Shown piece after piece: positions 1-12,957 of a stretch of DNA of 64,000 bases; position 1 is the stretch's first letter, and each line of letters begins with the position of its first letter. The stretch comes from Polytrichum commune. Taxonomy: Eukaryota > Streptophyta > Polytrichopsida > Polytrichales > Polytrichaceae. A program made the position numbers and the translations under genes. The notes beneath the pieces are model-generated. The model was not told the DNA's origin, did not search any database, and saw nothing but the letters and a program-made list of their open reading frames with translations. The stretch is from the NCBI GenBank assembly GCA_950295325.1, contig OX485803.1, positions 40,131,554-40,195,553 of the forward strand, in the 5' to 3' direction.

Positions 1-1
1 C

Positions 2-3000
2 TTTGAGGAAACGGATGTAGTTGATGTACTGGCAGGACCACGTGACGAAGTTGGTCCTCCGGTCTATGTTGGGCAGGCTCCAAGGTTACTGAAGCGTGGA
101 AATGATAATCACGTTCAAAGGTTACTGAATTTCCTCCTTTAACCCTAGAATGCACAGATATAGCAGTCGATGTGATTGTGGAACTCTTTCTTGTGGAGGC
201 ATATTGGCACTACTTACATATGCCAGTTTTCTTGGGATGGGTTGCAGTCCTACAGAGACAGAGTATATGCGACACTCTATTTTATTGGAGAAGAATTTCC
301 GCCATGCATTGGTGGCCATTGACTTATTATCCAAAGCTCGAGATCAGTTCAAGTTGATGGAGGCAGGACGTACCATTACCTTACTTGGGAGTGAAATGGG
401 GCGTGAATATTTTGCTGCCAAGGATTACACCAGTGCCATCCAGATGTTGAGCTCTGTGGCTGCCACGTACCGCCAAGAGGGTTGGGTAGCATTACTGGGT
501 TCTTCACTCACTTACTTACGAGAGTGTGCACGCTGTTTGGGGCTTACAAAGGATTTTATAGAATATGGGCTAGAGCTTATTGCGTTGCCTATACCAGTCA
601 CTATATTCCATGGCTATGTTTCTGGGTCGGAAGTTAGTCCCTTTGGGCAGCAGGAAAGAACTCAGATCCATGAAGAGCTTATGAATTACTTGTGTGGAGT
701 AGGAGAGATTCCTTCACAGGATGGTGAATCAGGAATGACACTAACATCTGCTCAGCCAATAGGCCTTGAGGTAGACCTTGTGAGTCCACTTCGTGCTGTC
801 CTGTCTGTTTGTGCGGCATTCCATGAACAGACAGTGAAACCTGGAAAAGTGACAAGTCTAACCCTGTGCTTTCTCACTCATCTTCATTTACCCGTTACAT
901 TTCAAGAAGTTGAGGTTCTGTTTAACCAATCTTCATGCAACTTCACAATTCAGCATAGGAAGATGGTTGTTGAGGAAGAGCTAGCAGAGAGTTCTGCTCC
1001 TGGAGAAGGCGAAAGTGGTCCTTTTGATCTTATGGTGCAGCCTAGGACATGGAAGAGAATGACACTGGCAGTCACTGCAGGTATGTCTATGTCCATTTGA
1101 GTTCTATTAGAGCACTTTATTAGGTAATGGGTGTGTATGGAAGACTAGGTTCAGGTAATAAGAATGATTAATTGGTGTAGAGTGTATCATCTTCAGGGTA
1201 TTATAGTTACACTCTGAAAGTTGATTTGCAGAAGTCTTGTGTGAATATTTCAGCTTCAAGGTGTTTATTAACTAGTTCTGGACTGCTCAGAGGAAAGTGG
1301 AAAATTGGAATGCCTGGAAGTTGTGGCTCGGTTGGGCCCAGATGCAACCATCCGCTGTCAAGTGGAGAGCCCTGGTACACGAGAGGAGATTCCTTTTTGG
1401 AAATATGATCTAGGTCTGGACGCACCACCATTAGCTGATCCCATTTTGGCTAACTATGGGCAGAAGGTCATTCAGGTCAGCTTTCTTACCTCTACCTTAC
1501 TCGTACCTGTAAAGTGACTAGTAATTAGAGTATTCTACTATACTAGTTTTTGGGTCTGCATGTAGACATTTTACAACCTTTTCGGTGCTAACACATGCTT
1601 TCTTGGAATGATTATTTTTGCCACAGGTTGAAGAGCCTGAGGCACTTGTAGAGCTTTCGCTTGAGGCACCAGTCCCAGGACTTGTCGGGGAAGCTTTTCC
1701 AGTGTATATTACTATCCATTCAACAGGGCACTCCATTCAAGCAGGAGATTTGGAGGTTTACTTTTCCCCTTCTGGAATTACAGAAGGGAACTCATCTTCA
1801 GCCTCCCCTAGCACATTAACTAGCCCTGCTCAAGCAGAGCTATTGATATGTGGGGATGGTTCAGAGGGCAAAGATGACTTTGTGAAATTCACAGGTCTGG
1901 TGGAAGTCCCAGCAATAAATATTGGAGATAGCTGGTCTACGGTTATTTATGTTCGATGGTTGGAGCCGAAGCAAGTCACTTTGATGACCACTTTTGTTTA
2001 TCAAAGCACAGAGGAAGGGCGTTCTGACTACCAGTATCGTCTCCACAAAAGCAAAGAAATCGATTGTGTGGAAGCCTTGGCAATCCAGCATCATTATATG
2101 GCTCCTTTCCGAAGAGATGCACTTCTACTTGGGAGTCTGGAGACAGACCATAAAGGGGGTCATGTACCTGCTGCTGCCCTTGCCTTAAAAGAGTCCAGCA
2201 TCCTAGTGGTTACTTTGAAAAATACTTGTCCAATTCCCCTTTCTATTTCAAGAATAGGAGTTACCGAGGAAGATGAGAGTAAATGCTTGGTGCGGATGTC
2301 TGGTTGCAAAGGGCCTCCTGGTGTGACTACTTCCCAGAGTAGCAGGGCCACTGGATCATCAGATGACAGTGGGACTGAAGCTGAATCAATAGGTGTTACA
2401 CTGGCACCTGAAGAGCTTTTTACACAACTCTTTTGGGTTCACCCTTTAGTTACTTCCACTTCCCTGCTGGTTGGTACAGTCTATGTAAGATGGCAGCGGG
2501 AAGTATCAAGTCTCTCAACAGAACAGTTGTCATCTGAAGTTCCACTACAGCAACTGAAGTCCAGAGCAAACTCAGTCTACAGACAACTGCAATTATCAAG
2601 GATAATGGTTGAGTCTCCACCGCTGGTCATCACTCTGGACTGCCCACCACATGCAGTTCTTGGCAAGCCTTTTGCCATGTCCATCAAGGTACAAAACATG
2701 ACTAGCACCCTGCAGGAGATTGCGTTTGCTGTGGTTGACAGCACAAGCTTCATTTTTTCAGGTGCACACAGTGACACAGTCTCCATCCTCCCCAAAGCGG
2801 CTCATTGTCTTTCTTACAGGCTCATTCCCATATCTTCAGGAATGCAGCAACTACCACGAGTCAGGATTACGTCTACTTGGTACTCTGCTGGTTTTCAACC
2901 TTCGTCCCTTAGCACTCAGCTGTTTGTCTTCCCTTCCACTCCTACTTTGGACCCTGTACTAAGCAAACAATCCAACCTTGACAAAGCTTTTAGTTCTCTA

Positions 3001-3012
3001 GCGATCAGTTAA
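2..3012 (+). CDS. TRAPPC11: TRAPP complex subunit 11 (TRAPPC11), 3' part, spliced
   Basis: This is the C-terminal 840 residues of a TRAPPC11 homologue, a subunit of the TRAPP tethering complexes that act in ER-Golgi and post-Golgi vesicle traffic. Exons are 2-120 (continuing left of the window), 248-1080, 1291-1475 and 1627-3012. Introns 121-247, 1081-1290 and 1476-1626 are GT-AG and all phases fit. The second exon carries the end of the foie-gras domain (SVAATYRQEGW, YLRECAR, KDFIEYGLELIALPI), which is highly conserved in plant TRAPPC11. The last exon carries the beta-rich gryzun-like C-terminus (QQLPRVRITSTWYSAGFQPS, ending LFVFPSTP). A start codon is not in the window, so the upstream foie-gras part is missing from view. 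Reading straight through intron 1 hits stops, so splicing is required. Family identity rests on recognised motifs, not on a search. Confidence 0.93.
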
Positions 3013-4200
3013 AGAAGTTAGTTTCTCTTCTGATGTATATTTTTGATGGCACTAGGTTATTCCGTCAGAGACTGGTCTTTTCTTTTCAAGCAGTGCTCTC
3101 TATTCTTGTCCAATTTTCTGAAGTGAAGAAAGACTTCAGTTGGTATAGTATGTAAATTTTAAACATGGGCTGGTCACAAATTGGATCTGCCACAAAGGCA
3201 TGTGCTGTTGCTTAAATAATAGATTCCTGGTAACCTGACATGTATTCATTACTACATTGCAATGTGCGAGATGCTGAGGACATGCAAACCTTACCTGATA
3301 ATTCTATTTTACAGCACTTCTCTCCCATAATTTTGTTGTGATAATATATTTCCTAAATGCCTTTTCAAACGGATCTAGGAGTTTTGGATGTCTTTGTCAA
3401 GCACAGAAAGTGGGCCCATTACTCTACAATTACTGTCTTTTGATGTTCGGTACCATGAACACTTCAGGTATGAAAATTAATGTGGACAGCAGTAATCTGT
3501 TACAATTGTACATGCCATGAACCCAACTTAGTATTTCTGGTGTGGTGATCTCAAGTGTGTGCCATGATTGGACACGTGTTCAAACATTTTTGTTACTAGA
3601 CTTTGTGTTTCATTAGAGACTATTGGTAATTTAATTATCTTGACCATGCCCAGTAATTTCGTCAATCCAATCTGTTATTTTGGCCAGTGCTATTCTGTAA
3701 TACCTAATGGGTGGTGTTAGAATGTGAAATCTTTGTGTGGCTTCATGTAATTGGCTGGAGGAGCCTATTGCATAGAGCCAGACTTGAGGCTGCACATTAA
3801 GATGTACACGACATGTTGAGGATGTGTCCATTTTTTGCACCTGGAAAGCCGCACTGACATCAGTGATGACAGTAGGTAATCATTGAAATCCCAACCCAGC
3901 TCATTGTTTTTCACACTGAAGCTGCTTCTAGAGGACGGATTGTTATGAGTATTTATTACGGAAGCTTCTCTGATAGCAAACAGATGCCTTTCCTAACACA
4001 AATTGTGCAAATATAACACTGTGCAAGTAATAACTACACGTTTTGGATGCACATACATAAGGAGTTGACCGGTAGTTTTATTCTGCTCTTGATGGCAGCA
4101 ATAATGACTGCACCTCAAAACACTCACAGGTGTGCACCTAATTTGTAGGCACTTACGAGTGTCATGTAACAGTAATGTAGCCAGTGGGACAAGCAATGAA
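3013..4200. other. TRAPPC11 3' flank, no gene seen
   Basis: The first few hundred bases after the TAA are presumably 3' UTR. AT-rich stretches are present but no single poly(A) signal stands out. The rest has only short random open frames and no recognisable domain. Confidence 0.5.
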
Positions 4201-4402
4201 GGGGGGGAGAATCAACTGCTAGTTACAAATGAACTGGTTGCCATTGAGATATAATGATCAAGGAAAATTACCGATTGTTTTAGATGAATTTATAGAATGA
4301 ACCCCAATTTAATAAAGAAAGATATCAACATGTGACCTGTTGGACTTGGAAACACTAGGATTTTAACCAATGATGCCCAAAAATCTCCCCAGACATCGGG
4401 GA
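4201..4402 (+). repeat. Dispersed repeat X, copy 1
   Basis: About 200 bp that recurs at 25440-25640 (reverse), 29596-29805 and 59212-59420. Shared landmarks in order are AGTTACAAATGAACTGGTTG, AAAATTACCGA, AATTAATAAAGAAA, TTGGACTTGGAAACAC and AAAATCTCCC. It has no coding potential. It is probably a non-autonomous element or a retrotransposon fragment; the class is not determined. Confidence 0.75.
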
Positions 4403-5531
4403 CAAGTAATAAGAGAGGACTCTAATCTTGAGTGAATATGAGTAAGCAAAAAAAACATTGGATGGCCAAAATAGTGCCGTAACTGACAATGGTAGGGTCA
4501 TAAATCCCTAACTTAAACACATAACGATCTCCATGATTGTTGATCAGGTGGATAGTGGTCCTTGAAAGCTTCGATTCTTGCAATTATGAAGTTTGTCATG
4601 GGGTTCTTTTGCCAACATTGTTAAAACATCCTTCTACTAAATGAAGGAGTTGTTTGTAATTGCAAGCTATTCAACTCTAGGCAATCAATTTGCTAGTTTT
4701 CAGCCAAGTGACTTGGGCTCTCTGCATGTGCTTGAGCATTACTAAGTTCCAATTAAATTTGATTTAGTCACACATATCCTGTGGATCATTTGTGTTTTCC
4801 CAAGCTTGATGTCCTTGGAGTTCCTAACTTACCCCTTGGGAAGTAATTTTACAAACTTTTCAACGAAACCGACCCAATCATTAGTAACATCCAACATACA
4901 ATGGACTACATGATGGCGGTGAGGTTGTTGTCTCACTGTTGTCCATTGTTCATCTTGTTTGAAAAGGTGGGGAGACCACAACTCATTGACATTAATACAT
5001 ACTCCGTATTACCAAGGATGTAACGGGGATGTTCAAGCTAGTAACTCAACAAGTAGGATCATCTCTCCCTAACTATTATGGTGGGCGGATCCAAAGTACA
5101 CCATGACATCACTGTAGCCAATGTAACACACCTCTATGCTACGTCTTGCGTCCTACTTGCGTCCATTAGTAACTAAACCTGCACAAACGCACAACACATG
5201 TTAGTATATTCAACTCCCCTTGGCCACCCAAGGTTAGTCCATTCTCTTGAAGTCTCACTCACATTAATCCGCTTGCCTAGTGCGAGTCTCCCAACCAGGT
5301 TTTGTGCTTTTTACTCGAGCTTAAGCCCGTACTCAGGCGCATCCAACTCCCTTAGTGTTCCTCCACACTTGAGGGGTCTTACAGCCACTTCCAGTTGCAC
5401 ATTAGAATGCGTACGGTCAACCTCAAATCAAGGAGATTGATCTGTGTGTCAAACAAATGCTTTCAGGAATTCCTACTACTTAGATAGGTTCAGGTTGAAA
5501 CTCAAGCATGGCAAGAATATAAGTTGAATCT
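4403..5531. other. Intergenic, no gene seen
   Basis: AT-rich sequence with an 80-codon open frame near 5198-5440 that shows no recognisable motif and no splice context. I treat it as chance or old transposon sequence. Confidence 0.4.
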
Positions 5532-6033
5532 ATTAAGCACCAACTGGAGAATATTCTCCTCCTGCCAAGAAACACATGCTTCAAGTTGCGTATTAATAAT
5601 GTTACAGAACAGACCCAACAGACTCAAAAGATGAGGCAAAAACACTCATAGCTACTACCTGCAGCTGACTCATTCTTAACCATGTTGCTTTTTGACCTTT
5701 GCATACTGGCATTACCGGATTGAGTGGAGACAAAAAAACAATGCAGGGAGTGGGTAAGTCTGGGTCAAAGTTACAATCATTAAGCACCAAAGAAGATTAT
5801 TCTCCTGCCAAGAGGAACAACCGTCTGAATGCTTCAACTTATGGGAGTTGCTTCTTAATATTATTACAGGCCCAACAGGGAAAAAGGCCAGAAAGAAAAG
5901 AAAAAAGAAAAACTACCTGCCACCACGCTGAATCATTGTTAACTATGTTGCTTTTTGACCTTGCCATGCCGCCATTGCTGGACCGAGTGACGGTAAAAGC
6001 AATCGAGGGAGTGGGGTAAGTGAAGTCCGGGTA
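5532..6033. repeat. Two-copy tandem duplication, period about 247 bp
   Basis: Unit 1 starts at 5532 and unit 2 at 5779, both with ATTAAGCACCAA. Both contain ATTCTCCTGCCAAGA-like, TACCTGC..GCTGA and ATGTTGCTTTTTGACCTT blocks and end with a GGGAGTGGG(G)TAAGT run. The copies have diverged by substitutions and small indels. No protein domain is visible. Confidence 0.8.
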
Positions 6034-8345
6034 AATTGTCGCTCGGTGGCCTCTGCTCTGCTGGGAGTTGGCACATAAATTATGATATAATCAGTACTCT
6101 TGTAGATTCGCCTGCCACGCATGGGTCCTACCCATGTTCCTAACTCGGAACACCTCATTATATACTATTGCAGAAACTTGACAGGTTGCAAAAGGAGCTA
6201 GTAATCAGCGCTATGTTTATGATTATACTATTGTCCCACTTTTCATTCTGGGCTCCTGGATGATGATGTTCAACTTGAAATGCTCTATAAATAAATAAAT
6301 AAAAATAAAAATATTACTCATAGGTGACTGACTGACTGACCTGCAAGGCAGCTGGTGAGCATAGCCTTGCACTTGGCACCCGCACGATTGGTGGAATTAT
6401 TGCCTGTGACTAGTACCGAACCATGTTTCTTGGGTAAGTCTGGATTAGTACTTCATCGCTGCTTTTGGTAAAGTATGTACTGTGATGGGATGCCAACAGA
6501 TGTCTCAACTACAAAATATGCTCCGAGAAGGCTCATCATTATTGACACATGATGATGCTCTTCTTTCTGTTTGCCTGGTAATTGTGAGTCTCTGTGAGTG
6601 AATTCCTAGCTAGCCACATGGAGCATTGGTTTAGGTTCGAAGGTTATTGTGACACCTCATCGGCCTGGTTGAAACCTGTATTGATACCTTTGGCATCCAT
6701 TGGGGTTGCCAACTCCATCTCTTATTTAGTTTCCCAAGTTTCGTCTCTGGAACCTTGTGATTAAAGGTTAAGTGGGTGTGGTGTTGTCTTTTTATTATTA
6801 TTTTTAAAATAAAATTATTTGCGTTTTGTATGGTAAGGTCACTAATTGTAAGTTAGTTGAGGGTGGATACCAGAAAGACATCAATGTGCTCAAAATAGAC
6901 ACCATTCAAGGTTCATTTTGTTAACCCAATTGGGAGGGTCTATATATGTAGTAATCACTTGAAGAAAAACAAATCTTCACTTTGCGACCTCCTATACCTT
7001 TTGCATCTCTAAGTTAGTCCGACAATGGTGGTGATGGTTCCGAAACTTGAAACGCTTATATGCACGATTGATTCATTCAGCTGAATTGCTTAACCGGATG
7101 AGATATTTCACGCTCCGATGCACATGCCATAATTATCTGTGCCGGGAGTTGGAAGTCAGTGTGCACACAACAAGGCCAGGGTCCACATACCTTAACTAGT
7201 TCTACTTATGTGGGAAATTGTAGTAGCTTTAACCTCTCATGTCTTCAATCACTTCGCCAAGGGTAAACATGGAGGGCTAGACTCGTGACTCATCAGGTTT
7301 GGTTTTTGATACATTATTTTTATTGATGTGGAACAGTTGAATTCTGAAGTCAAAAGGAGGGGAACTTTCACTTTTCCGTTCCTAAAGCCACGCACTTCGG
7401 TGGAAACGGAATCGGCATGCTTTTCCGGATCCACTGATCCCTAGCGGGCGAACATGGTGCAGACGCATGTCTGTCTCTGCGATCACTTAACTTAACTTAC
7501 TTTTTTACTGCCAAAAGCAAACCGATGATTCTCGCCGATTCCGATTTCCCAATGAGATCATCGAGCCGTCCATCGAAGGGTAAGTAAGTTACTTAGCGAG
7601 ATGTTCGCTTCTTTTCTTGCACTCTAAGTTCTGCTATACTATAAGTTAAATAAAGTTAACTTATGCCATCTTCAACCATCATCGACTTGGCTCTCGAATC
7701 AGTGGTGTCAGTTTTAGTTTGTTTTTTAAAATGTTGAAGTTTCTGAGAATAGCTCGTGACCTCGAAGTGGATCACGTACTGCCGCCCTCCCGTTGCGAGA
7801 TTGGTGTTGTTTGAAAGTGCGGGAAGATCGAGTGCCGGATGGTGATGATACCGCTCCCGGGACGAGATTGCCAAGAGGCGTTTCGGTTGCGAATCATCAA
7901 CTCCAAGGAGGTAAAATTGCATTCCTCAGCTTTTGTGGCCTACGTAGATCCCTCTATCTAGTCCCGTGCTTTGGTATTTGGCGATCGCGACCCAGCGGTG
8001 TCCATGTTTTAGCAAGTAATGAGGATCTGAGGCAGACAGACTGTGAGAGCATGGCAAGAGCTTGACAACTTCCTCCGAGTTCTGCATTATTTTGAAGAAC
8101 ATATACAATAAGGCTTGTGAAGGTTATGATCAATCGACATTGCAAGGAGTGTCATATTATGTGTATATGTATATATACATATATATTTATCTATAGTCGT
8201 TATCGAGATGATTCATCTCTGCACATGTGATCAATTCTCGGATCGTTCGCCACCCTTTTTTGTACCGATCCATCAAATGATTCATGTGGGTGGCTGCAAC
8301 AAGTGATACTAGTTGGGTTTAGCCATAGTTTTTCCTTTCGTTTTT
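6034..8345. other. Intergenic, no gene seen
   Basis: Mixed-composition spacer. The 7400-8060 part is less AT-rich and has open frames on both strands (for example 7793-8065), but none shows a domain or a credible exon structure. It could hold an unrecognised transcript or a distant 5' exon of the OVATE-like gene. Confidence 0.35.
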
Positions 8346-8409
8346 GTTTAGATAGCTCACGTGGTTAGAGCAAAGGACTGAAAATCCTTCTGTCAGTGTT
8401 TCAAAAAAA
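8346..8409 (+). pseudogene. Mitochondrial-type tRNA-Phe(GAA) fragment (nuclear insertion)
   Basis: The sequence reads like plant mitochondrial trnF. It has a D arm with GCTC/GAGC pairing, an anticodon arm with five pairs (AAGGA/TCCTT) around loop CTGAAAA with anticodon GAA at 8380-8382, and then GTCAGTG. The T arm breaks down at an A run (about 8403-8410) and the 3' acceptor strand is absent, so it should not fold into a working tRNA. I infer an organelle-to-nucleus transfer (NUMT remnant). The match to mitochondrial rather than plastid trnF is from memory of the family (AGAGCAAAGGACTG). Confidence 0.75.
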
Positions 8410-9907
8410 ACGGTTGAGACTGACATCATTCCTCTATAAAGTCTAAGAAGGGTTTTTGGTTAGAACGTAGAAATGGCATGGTTTACGAGAATTTAGGCAA
8501 ATGGCATTCTGGGGAGCTGCATCCTCAAGGCATTTTATCTGCACATGGTCTGCCAAGCTAAGCATGCTTAGTAAACTTAGTGTCGGGGAAATGTCAGTTT
8601 AGTGGAGAGGGCAGGATTCCGGGATTTTGCATTTGTGAGCGGAAATAATGGTCGCGGAAACTGTGCAATTAGAGATTGTGATTTTATAGAGAACAAAATC
8701 ATCATCATCATCATCATCAATTCTATTAGAAATGGGCATTTATTCTTTGTTTCCAACAATTTTCACATCCCATCCTATGATCCCTTAAATACGCTGTCAC
8801 TTTTCGTTTTCCAACTTTATTCTTCCGGCGTTATGAGGTGTTGAACAGTCAAACCCCAACGAGATCATGAGCGGTTTGCATCATTCTATCACCTTCAATT
8901 CCTCGTGCTGTGTACTTGGTAACTCTCGCCCACCTACACAGTCCTCCGGAAGTCAATCATGTGGTCTACTCGCTTTAAATGTGTAGTAGTAGTAATAGTA
9001 GTAGTAGTCAGATGTAGATCTGAGTAAGGGGTCCCTTGAGTAAAAATGACAAGCAGTCTACCTCGATGTGATATTTGACAAGGATTTTCATGAGGCTCAC
9101 TAAATGTATGTGTGTTTGTTTCAATGCAGTGCTTTTAGAGTTAGCATCTGGCACAGCTCCGGGCTGAAGAAGAAGATGTCACTTGCTTGCCGAGGAAGAT
9201 TAGATGGACGATGAACGGCCTCGGCCTCGACTGAAGATGGCAACAGCAAGAGCAGACTTCTACAGTTGTGGAGCATGGGTGTAAGTAGGACATGATCATC
9301 GCCTTGAACACAATATTTCACTTTTTGCTTGTCGCCTATGTTTTGTGAAAATTTGTGTGCGATTGTTTTCTACATTTCGCTTACATTTCGCTTGTCCATT
9401 TCCAGCAAACCTTATCTCCACACACCAGACTCTTTCAATTGGTTCCAAGCGCATAATGCGTAGAGAGGATCAGAAGATTTGACCATGGGGTGAGGAGGAG
9501 GAGGAGGAGGCTCCGATGATTGCGACACATGTAAACTCTTGGTTGGGGATGAAGAATCGTTTTGCCCGAAAACTGCTAAGGCGCCGGAAAACCATCTGGA
9601 TGGTGTTCATGGAAGAAGAACGGTTACCTACATGATGGTGTTCATCACAAGCTCACTCCTGACTCCATTAAGCCGAAATCATTAATCAAGTAGCGACGAC
9701 ATGATTATATGATTCCGCTGAAATTTCCACTAGTTTGTTGACAACCATATAAAGAACATCACCAGGGTACATGGATGCATTTACGCAATTCTTCGGATTC
9801 AGAAGGGACTGAAGCAAGGATTTGTGGATCGTAAACCTTAACAACAGGTTGATTTGAGTTCATTCATTCATACATTCACAGGAAGGAATCGATCGATCGA
9901 TCGATCG
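8410..9907. other. Upstream flank of the OVATE-like gene
   Basis: It contains an ATC microsatellite (about 8697-8720), a short (AGT)n tract near 8988-9008 and a GATC tetranucleotide run just before the start codon (about 9888-9907). A stretch at 9127-9283 preceded by TTTCAATGCAG and followed by GTGTAAGT-like sequence could be a 5' UTR exon, but this is only suggestive. Confidence 0.4.
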
Positions 9908-12702
9908 ATGTGTGCCATGCATAATAATGCAAAGGGGTGGCCATTAGGCAAAGCTGCAATTCACGCCAGATACCATGAGCTGACGAAACGAGAAGCAGCG
10001 TCCGCAGCTCGTGAGATTCTCCGAGCAGAAGCCAACAAATTGGCTCGAGAGAGTTATGGCTTGCCGACAACTTTCTCGAACACTCCGAGGTCACGGTCGA
10101 CACGAGAACAGTTGTCGAAGTCACGTAGCCTGCAACGAGCCTCGCGTCGCGCTAAAGCTATGGAACCCCCACATGGACTTAGAAGCATGGGGATGTCACA
10201 TTCAGCACCCCAATCTTCACCTTCCTCGGGGGAGATCATCACTCGGCCAAATCCCCTTATAACATCCAAATCAAGAAACATCAACAACATCCTCACCAAT
10301 AACAACAGCAACAACAACAACGGGTCGTCGAAGCCCAATGAGCTTCTTCTGGAAGCCATACCCAAGGCCGGGGGGCTTACAACTTTGGTAGGGTTACGAG
10401 GGATAGGAAATGTGATGACAGACATTGAACCTAAGTCGAAGAAGAAGGAGCCACCGAAGTTTCTTGCGAAGCAGTTTCGGATCATCTCTAGTGGCTCGTC
10501 GAATGGGGTGCCTCGAAGAAACATCAAGATTCTCGGTAGAGACACAAGCGAGGCAAGCTTTGCAGCATGTGGGGCGAAGGTGGTAGCTGTTGCGGAGGAG
10601 TTAGAGAGGGATCATCAAAATACAACAAGCCAGCATCAGAAACAAACCAAGTCATTATCATCGGATCCATCTGTGATGCCATCATCCATCAATCCTCTGA
10701 TTGATCCTTCGCAAGTTGTTGTTCCGAATTTGAGGCTGGATTCGTTGTCGAGGACACCGTCTATGTCGAGGAGGTCGGGGTCACCTTCAGAGAGGTATTT
10801 GTATAGTCATGGCTCAAGCAGTTCGAGATCCGTGATCTCGAACCTGTCTGTTCCGGAGACCATTCTTTCCAGCACCGATCATAATGGCAAAATTGATCGG
10901 AGGTCCAGGGCACCAAAATCTTCCCCATCCAGCAGGGGAGAGTGGACAAGCCAGGATTTAGGTAATTCCTTCAATGGGCGGCAGGGGGAGCTGGATCTTG
11001 TGGGGTTGTCTCTTGGTGATAGCAGGAATTTGGGGTTTTCAGAGCGCCCGGATGTGTCCTCCATTGCAGATTCACCTGCACCGCCATCTCTTCCTGACAC
11101 TCTGGACCTCAACTACAACCTAGGTAATTTCTTCAAATTCATTTTCTGCAATCAATGCAAACTTAACCCCTGCCATTGCAAGAAACTGACAGGGAATCAG
11201 AGATTGTTTAGGGTGTTTTCTATGTCATTTGTAGCATGAATGCGCTAATCTGTGCTAAAGTCCAGCTGATAAGAAGTGGAACCAATTTTCATGGGCATGA
11301 TAAGAAGCGTGGCTAGGTTATTGTGTTGATGCAAATTCTGACATTGAGTTTAGAGAGTTTGTGTGGTCAATGCGTTTGCGTGTGAGTTTCTGCTATAACA
11401 TCATTGCAAACTTTTAGGTTTCAGATTGGGAACGAAAGTGGGTTGGTTTCATAGTTATAGCAAAGAATGTGACGTCGTTCTCATGTTGACGCATCCTCTT
11501 GTTGCATCAATTGAACCTCCAATATTATCTTTTCCAATTTAGCAGACATCCATGCTCAATGTACGAGAAAGGTTTTGAACCTGTGCGAGGCGTTGTTGCA
11601 TTGCGTCCAAATTGGGAATTGATTGTACGAACGGATTGATGTCATAGCCTTAGCAAAGAATGTGGTCTCATGTTGACGCATTCTATCGTTGCATCATTTG
11701 AACCTCCAATTTTCTGTTTCCAACTTACCAGATAATCATCCATGCTCACTTTTGAACATATGCGCATCGTTGTTGCATTGCGCAGATGACACACATTCGG
11801 GAGTGGAGATGTACCACAAGCTCAGTGAGAACTCTTCCTCTTCCTTCTCCCGCCCCTCCTCCCGCCCATTAACATCATCGCATGATTGGAAGTCCGAACA
11901 CGAAGAACCTGTTCGACCGAGACATCAACAATACGGAAGACATTGTTTAACCGACTCGAGCTCTTCGGACTCTCCAATCTCCAATACCATACCCGGCCGC
12001 AATTCTTTCTACAGGTCATCCAGACGGGACCTATCCTCTTCGAAACCACACAAAAAACTCACTCGGGAGGTTTCGGGCAGTTTCAACAAGCGAAACCGGA
12101 ATGGCGGTCCACCACCACAACAACATCAGCATCATCAGCATCATCAGCATCATCAACAACATCAACATCAGCAACATGAGCACATGCCAAGCACATCCTC
12201 CGGTGGTCATCACCCTCAGAAAAGGCAGATCGATTCTTCCGCGGTTTCATCGAAGGTCTTGGTGCTTCTTGGCAAATATGGAAACCGAAAAGGGCTCAGG
12301 GTTGCAGGCCTCCAGCCTGCTCCGAACCCTAACCCTAAACCAAGAAATAGTGGGTTTAACGATGATGCAACATCAGCGGTGCCATTGGACTCCATATCTC
12401 CTCAGGAAGCGGTTGCAGTGTTCCAAGATGAGGTTGCTCGCATGATGCTGGAGGAAGGCGAATGTGATGAAATAGCCGACATCGAGGATTTCCTGGATGG
12501 ATACATGCGATTGCGATCGCCATTCTATCTGGAGATGGTGGAGGAGTTTTTCAGAGCAGTTTGTTTCGATTGTTACCGCCGACCCCTCGACCTGCCTAAC
12601 CTTCCTGCGGCGCCCACCCATTTGCAGCGAAACCTTCCGAGATCGACATTTCGACCGGCTTCGATGAAACCAGAGTCCCGACGGTCGCTAAGAGTACATT
12701 AA
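9908..12702 (+). CDS. OVATE-like domain protein with His/Gln-rich tract
   Basis: Two exons, 9908-11123 and 11786-12702. The 662-bp intron is GT-AG, and the split GAT codon keeps phase, giving 710 residues. The last part (residues about 608-673) resembles the OVATE domain of plant OFP repressors. It has a predicted helix (FQDEVARMM), an acidic stretch, then DIEDFLDGYMRLRSPFYLEM and VEEFFRAVC, matching the OFP pattern DLEELL..YL.LNSP....I..AF. OFPs act in the nucleus or cytoplasm with TRM and KNOX/BELL proteins to set organ shape. The rest is Ser/Arg/Asn-rich and looks disordered. It has an N-terminal helical stretch (HELTKREAASAAREILRAEA), a poly-Asn patch and a His/Gln tract at residues about 514-540. 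At 710 residues it is much longer than typical OFPs. Starts at 9908 or 9917 are both possible. A TRM-like or other plant-specific family remains possible. Confidence 0.75.
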
Positions 12703-12957
12703 ATTTTTGTATAGGGTCCGCAAAATGCATTTCCAATAAGCTGGTACACACAAAAATCTGGTGCACTAAAAACCCTACGCAAGGAGGAATCTGAAATTAG
12801 GCGATTATTTGTCCTCCTGTTTCTGTACAGAACCTTGATGTTGCAGCTGCCATAAAGAGATTGATTGACACCGTTCCATTCTTTCAGTGGACATCATCTC
12901 GGACAATAATCCAAGTATTCGTCAGCTCTCCCCACCTCAAGAGACAAAGCAATTACT
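12703..12957. other. 3' flank of the OVATE-like gene
   Basis: Probable 3' UTR with an AT-rich end. It runs into the tandem repeat that follows, whose first unit may be transcribed with the gene. Confidence 0.4.

Noticed and set aside
7656-8145. Overlapping frames on both strands near 7.8-8.1 kb
   Set aside because: None has a domain, signal or convincing splice sites; left as unannotated spacer.
10054-10545. 163-codon open frame on the minus strand inside the OVATE-like gene
   Set aside because: It is antisense to a coding exon, rich in leucine from the complementary Asn codons, and has no domain or splice context.
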